A stretch of 9,308 nucleotides of DNA from Leptospira sp. GTDB lineage: Bacteria; Spirochaetota; Leptospiria; Leptospirales; Leptospiraceae. Made by a program: the position numbers and the translations under genes. Each line of letters begins with the position of its first letter. The first letter of the stretch is position 1. The stretch is from assembly GCA_021413405.1 (NCBI GenBank), contig JAIOQL010000246.1:1-9308 (forward strand). Direction: 5' to 3'. Positions 1-6,931 of the stretch are shown piece after piece. The notes under the pieces are model-generated. The model was not told the origin of the DNA. It saw only the letters and a program-made list of their open reading frames with translations, and ran no database searches.

Positions 1-26
1 CAGAAATCAATACATTAATAATAAAA

Positions 27-1115
27 ATGTCGATTAATTATAGAAATATCCCTTATCCTATCTACATCATCTCCGGCTTCTTTTTTCTAATCCCATTCAT
101 AAGCTTTTTCATGACTGCGGGTTTTCTGAATATTCCCTTCGCACAACCCGGTATTGTTTTCCAGCATTTTACAATTTTTACATATTGCCTGATGATTACT
201 TCCTGGTTGATAGGCTATGGCCTCATAAGGGCAAAGAAATGGGCCTATTATCTGTTTCTTCTCTTTTCGGGAGTCCTTATTTTTTATAATATCACACTTT
301 GGTTCAAACTGATTATGAAAACCGGAAACGCCAATAATTTGCAGTTATTAACGTTAAGCGGCATTGTTACAAATACATTATTCACTGTAATTATTTTCGG
401 GGTAATTCTATATTTCCTTCAAAAGGAAATTTCAGCCCCGTACCTCAGTGTGTTGCCAAGAGGATGGAGAAATAAGTCACGGGACACCATCCCTGTATTT
501 GTTACCTGGTCTGATGAAAAAGGAACAAGAGAGCAATGCCGGACCAAGAACATTTCCAAAAACGGAATGTTTATTCCGTTAAACGATTATGATGTCCTAA
601 AACCTGATGACAAAGTTAATATCATTATAGATTTAGAGGAATCCGGAAAACCTGTGATCGAATTGAACGGGTATGTAATCCGGACGATGGAGCCTGAAGA
701 AGGATTGCCAGGAGCAGGAATCAGGTTCATAAAAGATGATAAATATAAATCGGGAGCTGCTAAACTGAATTCATTCATACATGAAAAATATGCTCCCCGG
801 TTTGAAATTTCGAGCCCGGTTTCTTTTAGACTTGAAATGTCGCGGGAAGTATTTTCCGGTAATCTATATAATCTTTCTTCAGGAGGATTATACATTGAAA
901 CTGAAAACATTCCCCGCCCGGGTGAAATAATTTCAGTCCTCATGGTGAAAAAACCATTGAAATTGGAATTGGTCGGAAAAGTAGTTTGGCCAAATTCTGA
1001 AGCGAAGCACTATAAACAGAAAGGATTTGGAGCAAACATAGAATATGTGAAAAATCCTTTCAGCTTTGCAATGCTACTCTGGAAGTTAAATCTTAGATCC
1101 AATCTCAAAAGGTAA
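27..1115 (+). CDS. Membrane-anchored tandem PilZ-domain protein (candidate c-di-GMP effector)
   Basis: The 362-residue protein has four predicted membrane helices at about residues 12-34, 44-68, 72-94 and 110-132, followed by a cytoplasmic part with two PilZ-like domains. PilZ-1 (about 145-240) has both signature elements: an RxxxR at R148-R152 and an NxSxxG at N175-G180. PilZ-2 (about 256-345) has NxSxxG at N282-G287, but the matching Arg motif is degenerate: R258 is present and the second Arg is replaced by Ser262. PilZ domains of this type bind cyclic di-GMP and pass the signal to a partner or an attached domain. By inference the first domain could bind ligand while the second is structural or inactive. 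The membrane part belongs to no family I can name. The ATG at 27 has no clear Shine-Dalgarno, but it precedes helix 1, so a later start would cut into the membrane domain. It is convergent with the large lipoprotein gene. The target process is unknown. Confidence 0.88.
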   Translation: MSINYRNIPYPIYIISGFFFLIPFISFFMTAGFLNIPFAQPGIVFQHFTIFTYCLMITSWLIGYGLIRAKKWAYYLFLLFSGVLIFYNITLWFKLIMKTGNANNLQLLTLSGIVTNTLFTVIIFGVILYFLQKEISAPYLSVLPRGWRNKSRDTIPVFVTWSDEKGTREQCRTKNISKNGMFIPLNDYDVLKPDDKVNIIIDLEESGKPVIELNGYVIRTMEPEEGLPGAGIRFIKDDKYKSGAAKLNSFIHEKYAPRFEISSPVSFRLEMSREVFSGNLYNLSSGGLYIETENIPRPGEIISVLMVKKPLKLELVGKVVWPNSEAKHYKQKGFGANIEYVKNPFSFAMLLWKLNLRSNLKR

Positions 1116-1137
1116 TTGAGCGCAGAAAATAATATAT

Positions 1138-1164
1138 GGGCATGCTTTACGCATAAGCACACCC
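1138..1164 (-). terminator. Candidate intrinsic terminator of the large lipoprotein gene
   Basis: On the minus strand the arms GGGTGTGCTT and AAGCATGCCC form a 10-bp stem with a 7-base loop. Two of the pairs are G-U and exist only in the minus-strand transcript; on the plus strand they become A-C mismatches. The stem is followed on the minus strand by ATATATTATTTT, a moderately T-rich tail. It lies about 20 bases beyond the TAG at 1184, where the frameshifted tail of the lipoprotein gene would end. The tail is not a clean U-run, so efficiency is uncertain. It may also slow transcription coming from the PilZ gene. Confidence 0.45.
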
Positions 1165-1171
1165 ACCTTAT

Positions 1172-1192
1172 TTCAATTAACTTCTAGTTGAA
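1172..1192. repeat. Small inverted repeat between convergent genes
   Basis: TTCAATTA and TAGTTGAA form an 8-bp stem with one G-T wobble and a 5-base loop (ACTTC). It lies 57 bases past the PilZ stop and contains the TAG at 1184-1186 that would end the frameshifted lipoprotein tail. There is no U-run on either side, so it is not a classic terminator. It could add to the bidirectional end signal together with the hairpin at 1138-1164. Confidence 0.3.
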
Positions 1193-1276
1193 AGGAACGT
1201 TCAGATAATCGTTCACATTGCAACCCGTCTGACCCGTATCAATGATACTCATGGAAGGATTCAGGCAGAAAATTTG
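1184..1276 (-). other. Out-of-frame probable C-terminal tail of the large lipoprotein
   Basis: The lipoprotein frame stops at TGA 1261-1263 after ...VFGGKFSA. In the frame reached by restoring one base near 1277, reading continues for 30 codons: it starts QIFCLNPSMSII, includes GCNVNDYLNVPFN, and ends at TAG 1184-1186. The tail has protein-like composition. It brings two more Cys, so the secreted part would have eight rather than six, and it ends just before the candidate terminator. These points suggest that the true C-terminus lies here and that one base was lost, biologically or by sequence error. This is inference: a random 30-codon open stretch is possible by chance. Confidence 0.45.
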
Positions 1277-4200
1277 CCACCGAAGACCCGGATCACAGCT
1301 CCTGAAGTTGACATTGCAGCTTCGTTGCTCCAGTTATAAATGCTATATCCAAGTCTCGGTTGAGTCCAGGCACTACCGGTAATCGTTACTGTTTCCGGGC
1401 CATGTCCGGTGGTGATGTCATAATCGAGTTTCAGATCACCGCCCAATTTATTTTTATCGTTCCATACCACCTGGCATTTTTTTCCACCGCTAACACAACT
1501 GGAATTTCCGAACTCAAGATGAGAATCGAGATCCCTTGGTATAGCGTTCCATGAAAGAACAATTCTCATTTCATTGTTCACAAGTATCGGACTCACAAGT
1601 ATATTTTGATTCGATGGGGTGTCCGTTCCGGCAGAAATTACAGTCCGGTACGTCGTAGAGAAATTTGTTCCAGCAACTTCCAATGAATAATTTCCTGGTG
1701 TAACTCCAGGAATTGCAAACGAACCGTCTGAAGCCGTTGAAACAGCTGCAATAACAGCCCCATTGATATCGGTAGCATACGCTCCACTCGTTACATTTAT
1801 CCCTGGCCGCAAACGAACGGACAAATTTGGTATACCGGAATTATTGAGAGCATTTAGAGCCCTTCCGGAAACAGTCGCGGGACCATTTGATCCGGGAACC
1901 ATTGTGATAATATCAAAGTTCGTGCTGGTATCCTTTTGGATATTGACGATTCCTTCCACAGATTTATAGCCAGGTGCAACAAATCTCAATTTCCATTGAC
2001 CGGCATTGATCTGGAAGACATCGTATTTAGGAACATTAGAGAATGTAGTTGCTCCACTTGAAAGAGAAGATGGTTGAATTCCTGAAGTAGGCCGCATTCC
2101 GGATGTCGGGTTCACCAATTCCAGACTGTAGGTTCCAGTAAATGAAAATCCACCAGGCAATTTCACAAACCCGCTTAAATTCCCGGTACCGGCATTTTCA
2201 ATTAACTGAGAATTCACAACATTGTTTGCTATGGAAGACACAGAAACAGGTATATAAGAATCCCCGTATCCAGCTTTAGTGATTTTCAAAACATATTCGC
2301 CCGGGTCAATATTATCGATAGAATAATTCCCGGCTGCATCTGTAGCAACAGCAGCAACCAGCTGATCAGAACCAGCAGCAAACCGGGACGCACCGGAAAT
2401 TGTATCATAATCTTTAGTTACATTTGCATTAAAATCTACTACGTTAGGATCCGGATTGCTATCCCGCCCCAAAGCAACCGCTGCACCGTTGAGGCTGTCA
2501 GTAGTAATGGCATTTGAAACATTCCCGGATACTTTTCTGCGTGGTAAATGAAGAACCATTGCATTCACTGAATTAACTGCATAGAGTGAAGTAGCCCCTG
2601 GATTATTGTCAGCCCGGGTCGAAGAAGCACTCAAATGTCCGAGTGGATCTACAATTACCACAGCATATGAACCCTGTTTGAACTGGAAATTTCCGGCAAC
2701 AATCTGAACAGAATCTCCCGTACTGCTCCCTGACACTGAACCTGCAGAACTCAAAGTTGCTGCACTTGCGAAATTCTGAATTGCATAACCAACCCTTTGT
2801 GTATCATTCGCAAGCAGAGAAGGTAATGATATCACCTTTGAATTTCCATCAAACACAAAAGCTCCGGTTCCGTTAGTAATGGTTATATGAGCAACCGGAT
2901 TACCTGCTGTATCATTGTTTCCAAGAATAACAACAAATAGGCCCGGAAGACTTGTGGATGCATTTGTATAACCGGGTATCGCTCCCTGGTAAGCTTTTTT
3001 TGTTCCATTTACAAGATTATCAAGAACAATTGCTGAACCGGCAATCTGGGTTCGATGTGTACTGGGACTCATCAGAATTGATGAAGCAGTAATATCCGAG
3101 CCGTTCAGAGTAATTGATGAAGTTGAGCTGCTGGAATAACCTGGTGCCGAAATATAATACTGCCAGATTCCGGCAGCAGCAGCGAATACCACATTGGATC
3201 CGCTGACTTCATAAACTTTATTCTGATATGTCTGGTAATTGCAATATGCCGCCGAAGTACCATTACATTTCCCGGCCGTAGTTCCGATACATTGTGCAAT
3301 TCCCGGTGCGGTGCCATTCCATGCCGGACAAACTTCACGAATCCACATCCCCGCAAGATTGCGAAGCCTGTCATCAGAACCGGCAAGCATATAAGCCAGC
3401 TGAACAGGAGTCATGGTTTTGTCCGGACGAAAATTAATCACTGCTCCAGGAACAGGGGTGATCACCCCGTCAGTAACGGTTCCTGAAATATTCGATGGTC
3501 GTGGAACGACGTTAATTGCAGCCACGCTGATATTTTTAACATTCGAACCTCCGGAAGGATGAGATGCAAAAAGAAAAGAAACTGTTGCAGTCAGAAAATT
3601 CGTACGGGTGACCTCTACATAATAAACGCCATTTGAAAGACTTTGATTAAAGGAATAGTTACCGGATGAATCAGGAGAAGTAGATGCAATGATGTCGCCT
3701 GACGCATCTTTCAGTGTAACAGTGAAAGATACAGAAGTATCTCCTGAAGGAATTGCTGCGTTGCTCACAGTTCCTGAAATTTGTCCTGCACTCGAAGAGG
3801 CAGCATCCCATGCCAGAGAAGCATCCGAAACAGAAAGAACAGTCGCGACCACAGGATTATTTCCCTCGAATGTAAACCGTACAGGTATCGTTTGATCAAC
3901 AAACGAACGGCTATTTTGGCTTATCGAACTGCCCAGTACTACAATAAAATAATTTCCATTTGGAAGATTAACAAGGGAAAAAGAATAATTTCCTGAAGAA
4001 TCAGTGGTTCTGGTTGCGGCAACATTGCCATCCTTGTCAACAAGCTGAACAGTTACACCAGCAAGACCTCCTGCCGGAACACTGACAAGATTATTGTAAC
4101 CTGGAGTATTCACAACTCCTGAAATTTCTGCCGCACCACTTGTATAAAATAATCTTTCAGCCTGCATTGTTGGAATTGATACCGGAGTTGAAGGACCGGC

Positions 4201-4593
4201 AGTCGGGTTGAAAGTAAAATTAAAATCCTGATATGCATAATTTACTCCAAGACCTGAATTTATCAGAACACGATATGTATCATTTGAAAGATCCGGGACG
4301 TTGAAAATATACTCTCCCAATGCATTCATATTTGTTGTAGCAACAACGGTTCCATCCGGGGCGACTAATTGAACCTGGATTGTTGATAAATCGATATCGT
4401 TGGACGGGTCGTTATCCGTATTCACGTTTGCTCCACCGCTATCAACTTCGATGCTACCTGTGACCTGGGCTGAACCTGAAGTGGGAACTTCCTGCGATGT
4501 CGAACCGGTTGGTGCAGTGGAGGCTGGTAAAGGAACGCCATTTGAATCGGTTGCAGTAGAAGATGAAGAACCGGTTCCCGAACCTCCCCCCAT
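1261..4593 (-). CDS. Giant carboxypeptidase-regulatory-like repeat protein with YfaP/DUF2135-like C-terminus; body of an interrupted lipoprotein
   Basis: The open frame encodes 1110 residues. It starts with a Gly/Ser/Thr-rich linker (1-45), then beta-sandwich repeats of the carboxypeptidase-regulatory/Cna-B type at about 44-145, 156-258, 272-360, 369-510, 687-798, 805-898 and 907-1003, plus a less regular stretch at 513-685. Repeats show an (I/V)SGxV opening, a V(Q/T)L..DxxG core and the hallmark DSSGNYSF or equivalent. A Cys cluster (C422, C435, C443, C451) interrupts the fourth repeat. Residues 1007-1110 resemble YfaP/DUF2135: W1015, DLDSH 1021-1025, GGDLKLDYD 1051-1059, GHGPE 1063-1067. 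Such proteins are normally exported and often surface-exposed; adhesion or ligand binding is only a guess. The ATG at 4593 has no ribosome binding site and gives no signal peptide. The real start is probably 4704, cut off by a TAG codon, and the 3' end also looks frameshifted. If those lesions are real, this is a pseudogene or silenced allele. Confidence 0.8.
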   Translation of the reverse strand: MGGGSGTGSSSSTATDSNGVPLPASTAPTGSTSQEVPTSGSAQVTGSIEVDSGGANVNTDNDPSNDIDLSTIQVQLVAPDGTVVATTNMNALGEYIFNVPDLSNDTYRVLINSGLGVNYAYQDFNFTFNPTAGPSTPVSIPTMQAERLFYTSGAAEISGVVNTPGYNNLVSVPAGGLAGVTVQLVDKDGNVAATRTTDSSGNYSFSLVNLPNGNYFIVVLGSSISQNSRSFVDQTIPVRFTFEGNNPVVATVLSVSDASLAWDAASSSAGQISGTVSNAAIPSGDTSVSFTVTLKDASGDIIASTSPDSSGNYSFNQSLSNGVYYVEVTRTNFLTATVSFLFASHPSGGSNVKNISVAAINVVPRPSNISGTVTDGVITPVPGAVINFRPDKTMTPVQLAYMLAGSDDRLRNLAGMWIREVCPAWNGTAPGIAQCIGTTAGKCNGTSAAYCNYQTYQNKVYEVSGSNVVFAAAAGIWQYYISAPGYSSSSTSSITLNGSDITASSILMSPSTHRTQIAGSAIVLDNLVNGTKKAYQGAIPGYTNASTSLPGLFVVILGNNDTAGNPVAHITITNGTGAFVFDGNSKVISLPSLLANDTQRVGYAIQNFASAATLSSAGSVSGSSTGDSVQIVAGNFQFKQGSYAVVIVDPLGHLSASSTRADNNPGATSLYAVNSVNAMVLHLPRRKVSGNVSNAITTDSLNGAAVALGRDSNPDPNVVDFNANVTKDYDTISGASRFAAGSDQLVAAVATDAAGNYSIDNIDPGEYVLKITKAGYGDSYIPVSVSSIANNVVNSQLIENAGTGNLSGFVKLPGGFSFTGTYSLELVNPTSGMRPTSGIQPSSLSSGATTFSNVPKYDVFQINAGQWKLRFVAPGYKSVEGIVNIQKDTSTNFDIITMVPGSNGPATVSGRALNALNNSGIPNLSVRLRPGINVTSGAYATDINGAVIAAVSTASDGSFAIPGVTPGNYSLEVAGTNFSTTYRTVISAGTDTPSNQNILVSPILVNNEMRIVLSWNAIPRDLDSHLEFGNSSCVSGGKKCQVVWNDKNKLGGDLKLDYDITTGHGPETVTITGSAWTQPRLGYSIYNWSNEAAMSTSGAVIRVFGGKFSA

Positions 4594-4704
4594 CTATGCC
4601 AGGGGCCAGAATGCTTTTTTCTTTTTACCCCCGCAATTTGCAGCAAAAACGCTTATTAGTATTAGAAATATAACTGTAGATTTAGGTACAATTCTGGAAA
4701 ACAT
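4594..4704 (-). pseudogene. Lipoprotein signal peptide stub, cut from the giant protein by an in-frame TAG
   Basis: Starting at ATG 4704-4702, this frame encodes 36 residues: a basic n-region (MFSRIVPK), a hydrophobic stretch (VIFLILISVF), AANC with the lipid-acceptor Cys at residue 24, then GGKKKKAFWPLA and TAG at 4596-4594. The next codon is ATG 4593 of the giant repeat protein, in the same frame, and it opens with the Gly/Ser linker expected after a lipoprotein leader. The lipobox is loose (Ala at -3, Asn at -1), as spirochaetal ones often are. AGAGG lies 6 bases upstream of the ATG, whereas ATG 4593 has nothing comparable. TAG also serves as the normal stop of the gene at 5132-6064, so codon reassignment is unlikely. 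One substitution at the TAG would restore a lipoprotein of about 1147 residues. The adjoining TAGATG could permit reinitiation, but the product would lack its export signal. Confidence 0.75.
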
Positions 4705-4710
4705 GGGAAA

Positions 4711-4715
4711 CCTCT
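4711..4715 (-). promoter_or_regulatory. Ribosome binding site that fixes the lipoprotein start at 4704
   Basis: AGAGG on the minus strand lies 6 bases before ATG 4704. It is one of the best Shine-Dalgarno matches in the window. It argues that translation of the lipoprotein begins here and not at ATG 4593, which follows CTGGCATAG and has no purine-rich site. Confidence 0.6.
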
Positions 4716-4781
4716 AATTTCAATTTTAGCTTGAGATTCAATAACGCTTGCGCTGAATCATACCATATCTGACGGAGGAAA

Positions 4782-4810
4782 TCTATAAATTTTTTCCGAG
4801 AATGCGACAA
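4782..4810 (-). promoter_or_regulatory. Candidate sigma-70-type promoter for the lipoprotein gene
   Basis: On the minus strand, TTGTCG (4810-4805) and TATAGA (4787-4782) match the -35 and -10 consensus at four of six bases each, with a 17-base spacer that includes an A6 run. This would give a leader of about 70 bases before ATG 4704. A rival -10, TATGAT, lies about 25 bases further downstream, with a poor -35. The assignment rests on pattern only. Confidence 0.35.
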
Positions 4811-4825
4811 ATAAATAACAAAAAA

Positions 4826-4862
4826 GGCAATATTATGTCTTATTGGGCAAATTATGACTCAT
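4826..4862. repeat. Tandem imperfect direct repeat upstream of the lipoprotein promoter
   Basis: GGCAATATTATGTCTTAT (4826-4843) and GGCAAATTATGACTCAT (4846-4862) align with one single-base gap and two mismatches. Their starts are 20 bases apart, about two helical turns. The block begins 16 bases upstream of the candidate -35 of the lipoprotein promoter, a position typical of activator sites. Chance similarity in AT-rich DNA cannot be excluded. Confidence 0.35.
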
Positions 4863-4864
4863 AA
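4852..4864. promoter_or_regulatory. 13-base palindrome, possible operator
   Basis: TTATGACTCATAA is a perfect inverted repeat with 6-base arms around a central C. It overlaps the second copy of the direct repeat. The size and symmetry suit a dimeric regulator, but no regulator gene is adjacent and I do not recognise the site. Confidence 0.3.
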
Positions 4865-5058
4865 ACCGACTAAATATTCAAAAACATGGATCCAATAGCT
4901 ATCAAGCAGAAAGTCTTGATTTCAAAAAGCAGCAATCCTAATTGGGTCAACCTGAATCCGAAACAGGCCAAATCCTCCCTGCGATAAACTAACCCGATCA
5001 GAGTGAGACAAATAAAGGGCTTGAAATCTGTCAAAATATCCTAGCAGAGATACCCACG

Positions 5059-5088
5059 TTTAAATTAGCTCAATATTTCTCTTAGAAT
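5059..5088 (+). promoter_or_regulatory. Candidate promoter for the TPR gene pair
   Basis: TTTAAA (5059-5064) and TAGAAT (5083-5088), separated by 18 bases, resemble -35 and -10 elements with four and five of six consensus bases. Transcription would begin near 5095 and leave a leader of roughly 37 bases before ATG 5132. Confidence 0.3.
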
Positions 5089-5131
5089 CCCGTTACTCTT
5101 AATAATAAACTAATTTACAAACGAGCTGACA

Positions 5132-6064
5132 ATGAATACTCTTATGATCAACACGGAGCTGCTGAATTACTCTATGTCTAATGCAAAAAAATTATATAAC
5201 CAGGGAATTCTTGCGGAAGAATCGGGGGATCTCGAGGCCGCAATAAAATTTTACGAGAGCTCCATTGATCTGAATCCTGAGTTTGTAAAAAGTTTTCAGA
5301 ATTTGGGATCAGTATATTCAAAACTCGGTGATAAAGACAGAGCGATAGATTTTTTCCAGAAAGCAATACTGATTTCTCCAACTGAAGAAACCTACTATAA
5401 CCTGTCAGTTGAATATTATAAAATGAATAATCTGGAAGGTGCGATTCATAATTTAAAGAAATCTCTTGAATGCAATAAACGATATGTTAATTCTCATCTT
5501 CTTCTTGCATACGCATACGAAAAATCGGGTAGAGAAGATAAAACAGAAATTTATCTTACGAATGTTATTAGAATTGATCCTAAAAACAAAACAGCGCTCA
5601 GAGGCCTGCTGCTTTTTTACTATGAAAGGGACAGGCTGGATGAAAGTCTCGATCTGATTAACCGCTATATTTCATTTTATCCAAATGATGGAAAGTTTAC
5701 TATCTTAAAATCTGACATACTTTCCAGGAAAGGAAGCTATACAGAATCCGTTGCAATGCTTACAGAACTCACAAAGACAAATTCAAAATTTACCAGCTTT
5801 ACAGATAAACTGGATGAACTGAAATCGAATGAATCTATTCCGGAAAAAGAGTATTTTCGCAACCTTGAAGCAAAAACGAAAAACAAAATCAGGGAATTCA
5901 AAACAAAACTGGAACTTAGCAAAGAAAATCCGGATGACTTTTCACCGCCCAATCCTCAGGATGCTGTTGACCTTTCTCTGATGTATTTATTCAACGGCGA
6001 TCCGGAAAAGGCAATGAAATATCTTGTGTATGCAAAGAAAATTAATTCAGAAAATACTAATTAG
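5132..6064 (+). CDS. TPR-repeat protein, probably cytoplasmic
   Basis: This 310-residue protein is mostly tetratricopeptide repeats, which form a right-handed helical scaffold for protein-protein contacts. Clear units lie at about residues 16-49 (with GDLEAAIKFYESSIDLNP), 50-83 (GDKDRAIDFFQKAILISP) and 84-117. Weaker ones follow at 118-151 and 152-185, and another at about 276-309 (GDPEKAMKYLVYAKKIN). Residues 235-270 are charged and Lys/Glu-rich, perhaps a linker or coiled segment. There is no signal peptide or membrane helix. The start at 5132 has only a weak GAG six bases upstream; ATG 5144 or ATG 5174 (beginning MSNAKK, just ahead of the first repeat) are possible alternatives. It ends with TAG inside the next TPR gene, so the two are probably co-transcribed. 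No enzymatic domain is visible and the partner is unknown. Confidence 0.85.
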   Translation: MNTLMINTELLNYSMSNAKKLYNQGILAEESGDLEAAIKFYESSIDLNPEFVKSFQNLGSVYSKLGDKDRAIDFFQKAILISPTEETYYNLSVEYYKMNNLEGAIHNLKKSLECNKRYVNSHLLLAYAYEKSGREDKTEIYLTNVIRIDPKNKTALRGLLLFYYERDRLDESLDLINRYISFYPNDGKFTILKSDILSRKGSYTESVAMLTELTKTNSKFTSFTDKLDELKSNESIPEKEYFRNLEAKTKNKIREFKTKLELSKENPDDFSPPNPQDAVDLSLMYLFNGDPEKAMKYLVYAKKINSENTN

Positions 6065-6914
6065 TTTTATTTTTTCTATTGAAATAACTGCGGTTCATTG
6101 CACATTTCCTCTCCGGAATAGCCAGATTCTGGAATCTGACACACATCTCATGCTTATGGATTACACTGCAAAATCTGAAAGCATCCGGGCTGCAATCAAC
6201 AGACTCAAAAATTCAAGTTCACTGAATGACAGGAATAACCTGGCAGTTTTTCAGATCAGGAATTCCGAATTAGACTCTGCGGAAAAGATACTAAAAGAGC
6301 TGGCAATGAGCGAGAGAAGCAATCTCACACCACTCCTGAATCTGATCAGGCTTTACTATATCAGCGATGAGTATCCGGAACTACGTAAATTTTTCGCTCT
6401 ATTTGCAAAGCGCATAGACTACAACAAAGTCCTTGTTTCCCGGATTCTTACTGAACTGGAAAAACAAAAAAGAACTGAAGAGAAGGTAATAATACTCGAT
6501 GCACTTACAAATCTGCCCGGATTTGAAATGAAAGCGATGGAAGAACTTGGAATTTATTTTACAAATATTCAGAATTATGGCGAAGCCACAGGATATTTTG
6601 AGAAAATACTGGAAGTAGACGCATTCAATAATGTTGCATTATTTAATCTCGCTTTAATTTCCGTTGAATCGGGAAAATGGAGTGATGTGATACTATATGC
6701 GGGAAACATTTCGGATCTCAAAACTGTTTCCGGAGAAGTTTATTTCTTTTTAGTAAAGGCAAATTATGAACTGGGAAATTACAGAGAAGCTCTTCGACTT
6801 GCAGACAAAGCTCCCACTTCTGAAAAAGAATCAATCGAATTCATGACAGTGTGGCGCAACGCAATCCTCGCCTCAGATTTAAAGGCATCATTGTCCCAGT
6901 TTTCAGAGATCTGA
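6030..6914 (+). CDS. Exported TPR-like protein, possible lipoprotein
   Basis: From ATG 6030 this encodes 294 residues; a TTG at 6024 in the same frame would add two. The N-terminus has a basic stretch (QRKLIQK), a hydrophobic segment (ILISFIFSIEITAV) and Cys 24, so it looks like a signal peptide. His precedes the Cys, which is atypical for a lipobox, and a Glu sits in the hydrophobic core. Export is therefore likely but lipidation uncertain. The rest is helical with degenerate TPR units at about 68-125, 167-198, 200-230 and 235-262 (numbered from ATG 6030), such as NIQNYGEATGYFEKILEVDA and ELGNYREALRLADKA. The start lies 35 bases inside the upstream TPR gene, which suggests translational coupling and a shared task on the two sides of the inner membrane. 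ATG 6147 would give a product without the signal. Function not recognised. Confidence 0.75.
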   Translation: MQRKLIQKILISFIFSIEITAVHCTFPLRNSQILESDTHLMLMDYTAKSESIRAAINRLKNSSSLNDRNNLAVFQIRNSELDSAEKILKELAMSERSNLTPLLNLIRLYYISDEYPELRKFFALFAKRIDYNKVLVSRILTELEKQKRTEEKVIILDALTNLPGFEMKAMEELGIYFTNIQNYGEATGYFEKILEVDAFNNVALFNLALISVESGKWSDVILYAGNISDLKTVSGEVYFFLVKANYELGNYREALRLADKAPTSEKESIEFMTVWRNAILASDLKASLSQFSEI

Positions 6915-6931
6915 AATTGAAGGGATTTAAA

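Larger units (their letters stand above)
4705..5131. other. Divergent intergenic region, no convincing gene
   Basis: This 427-base AT-rich stretch separates the minus-strand lipoprotein gene from the plus-strand TPR genes. It holds a candidate promoter for each side, a tandem direct repeat and a palindrome, listed separately. The longest plus-strand ATG ORF I found is 33 codons (4886-4987, beginning MDPIAIKQK) with no ribosome binding site. On the minus strand, 5040-4870 is open for 56 codons but has no ATG start near its beginning and no ribosome binding site. I see no RNA gene fold or known riboswitch motif. Confidence 0.6.

Noticed and set aside
1261..4593. DNA-level repeat array within the giant gene
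   Set aside because: The protein repeats share only short motifs; I saw no long near-identical DNA copies that would indicate recent duplication or slippage.
4594..4596. Stop codon reassignment (TAG read as an amino acid)
   Set aside because: The TPR gene at 5132-6064 ends at TAG where its protein should end, overlapping the next gene normally, so global recoding is unlikely; local readthrough remains open.
4400..4717. Plus-strand ORF of 105 residues over the start of the lipoprotein gene
   Set aside because: Antisense shadow of the Gly/Ser linker and leader; acidic/Pro-rich composition is the complement of those codons.
4886..4987. 33-codon plus-strand ORF (MDPIAIKQK...) in the divergent intergenic region
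   Set aside because: No Shine-Dalgarno, no recognised family, and a frame of this length is expected by chance in 427 bases.
4870..5040. Minus-strand frame open for 56 codons, hydrophobic translation
   Set aside because: Bounded by stops with no ATG near its beginning and no ribosome site; the hydrophobicity follows from the purine-rich plus strand.
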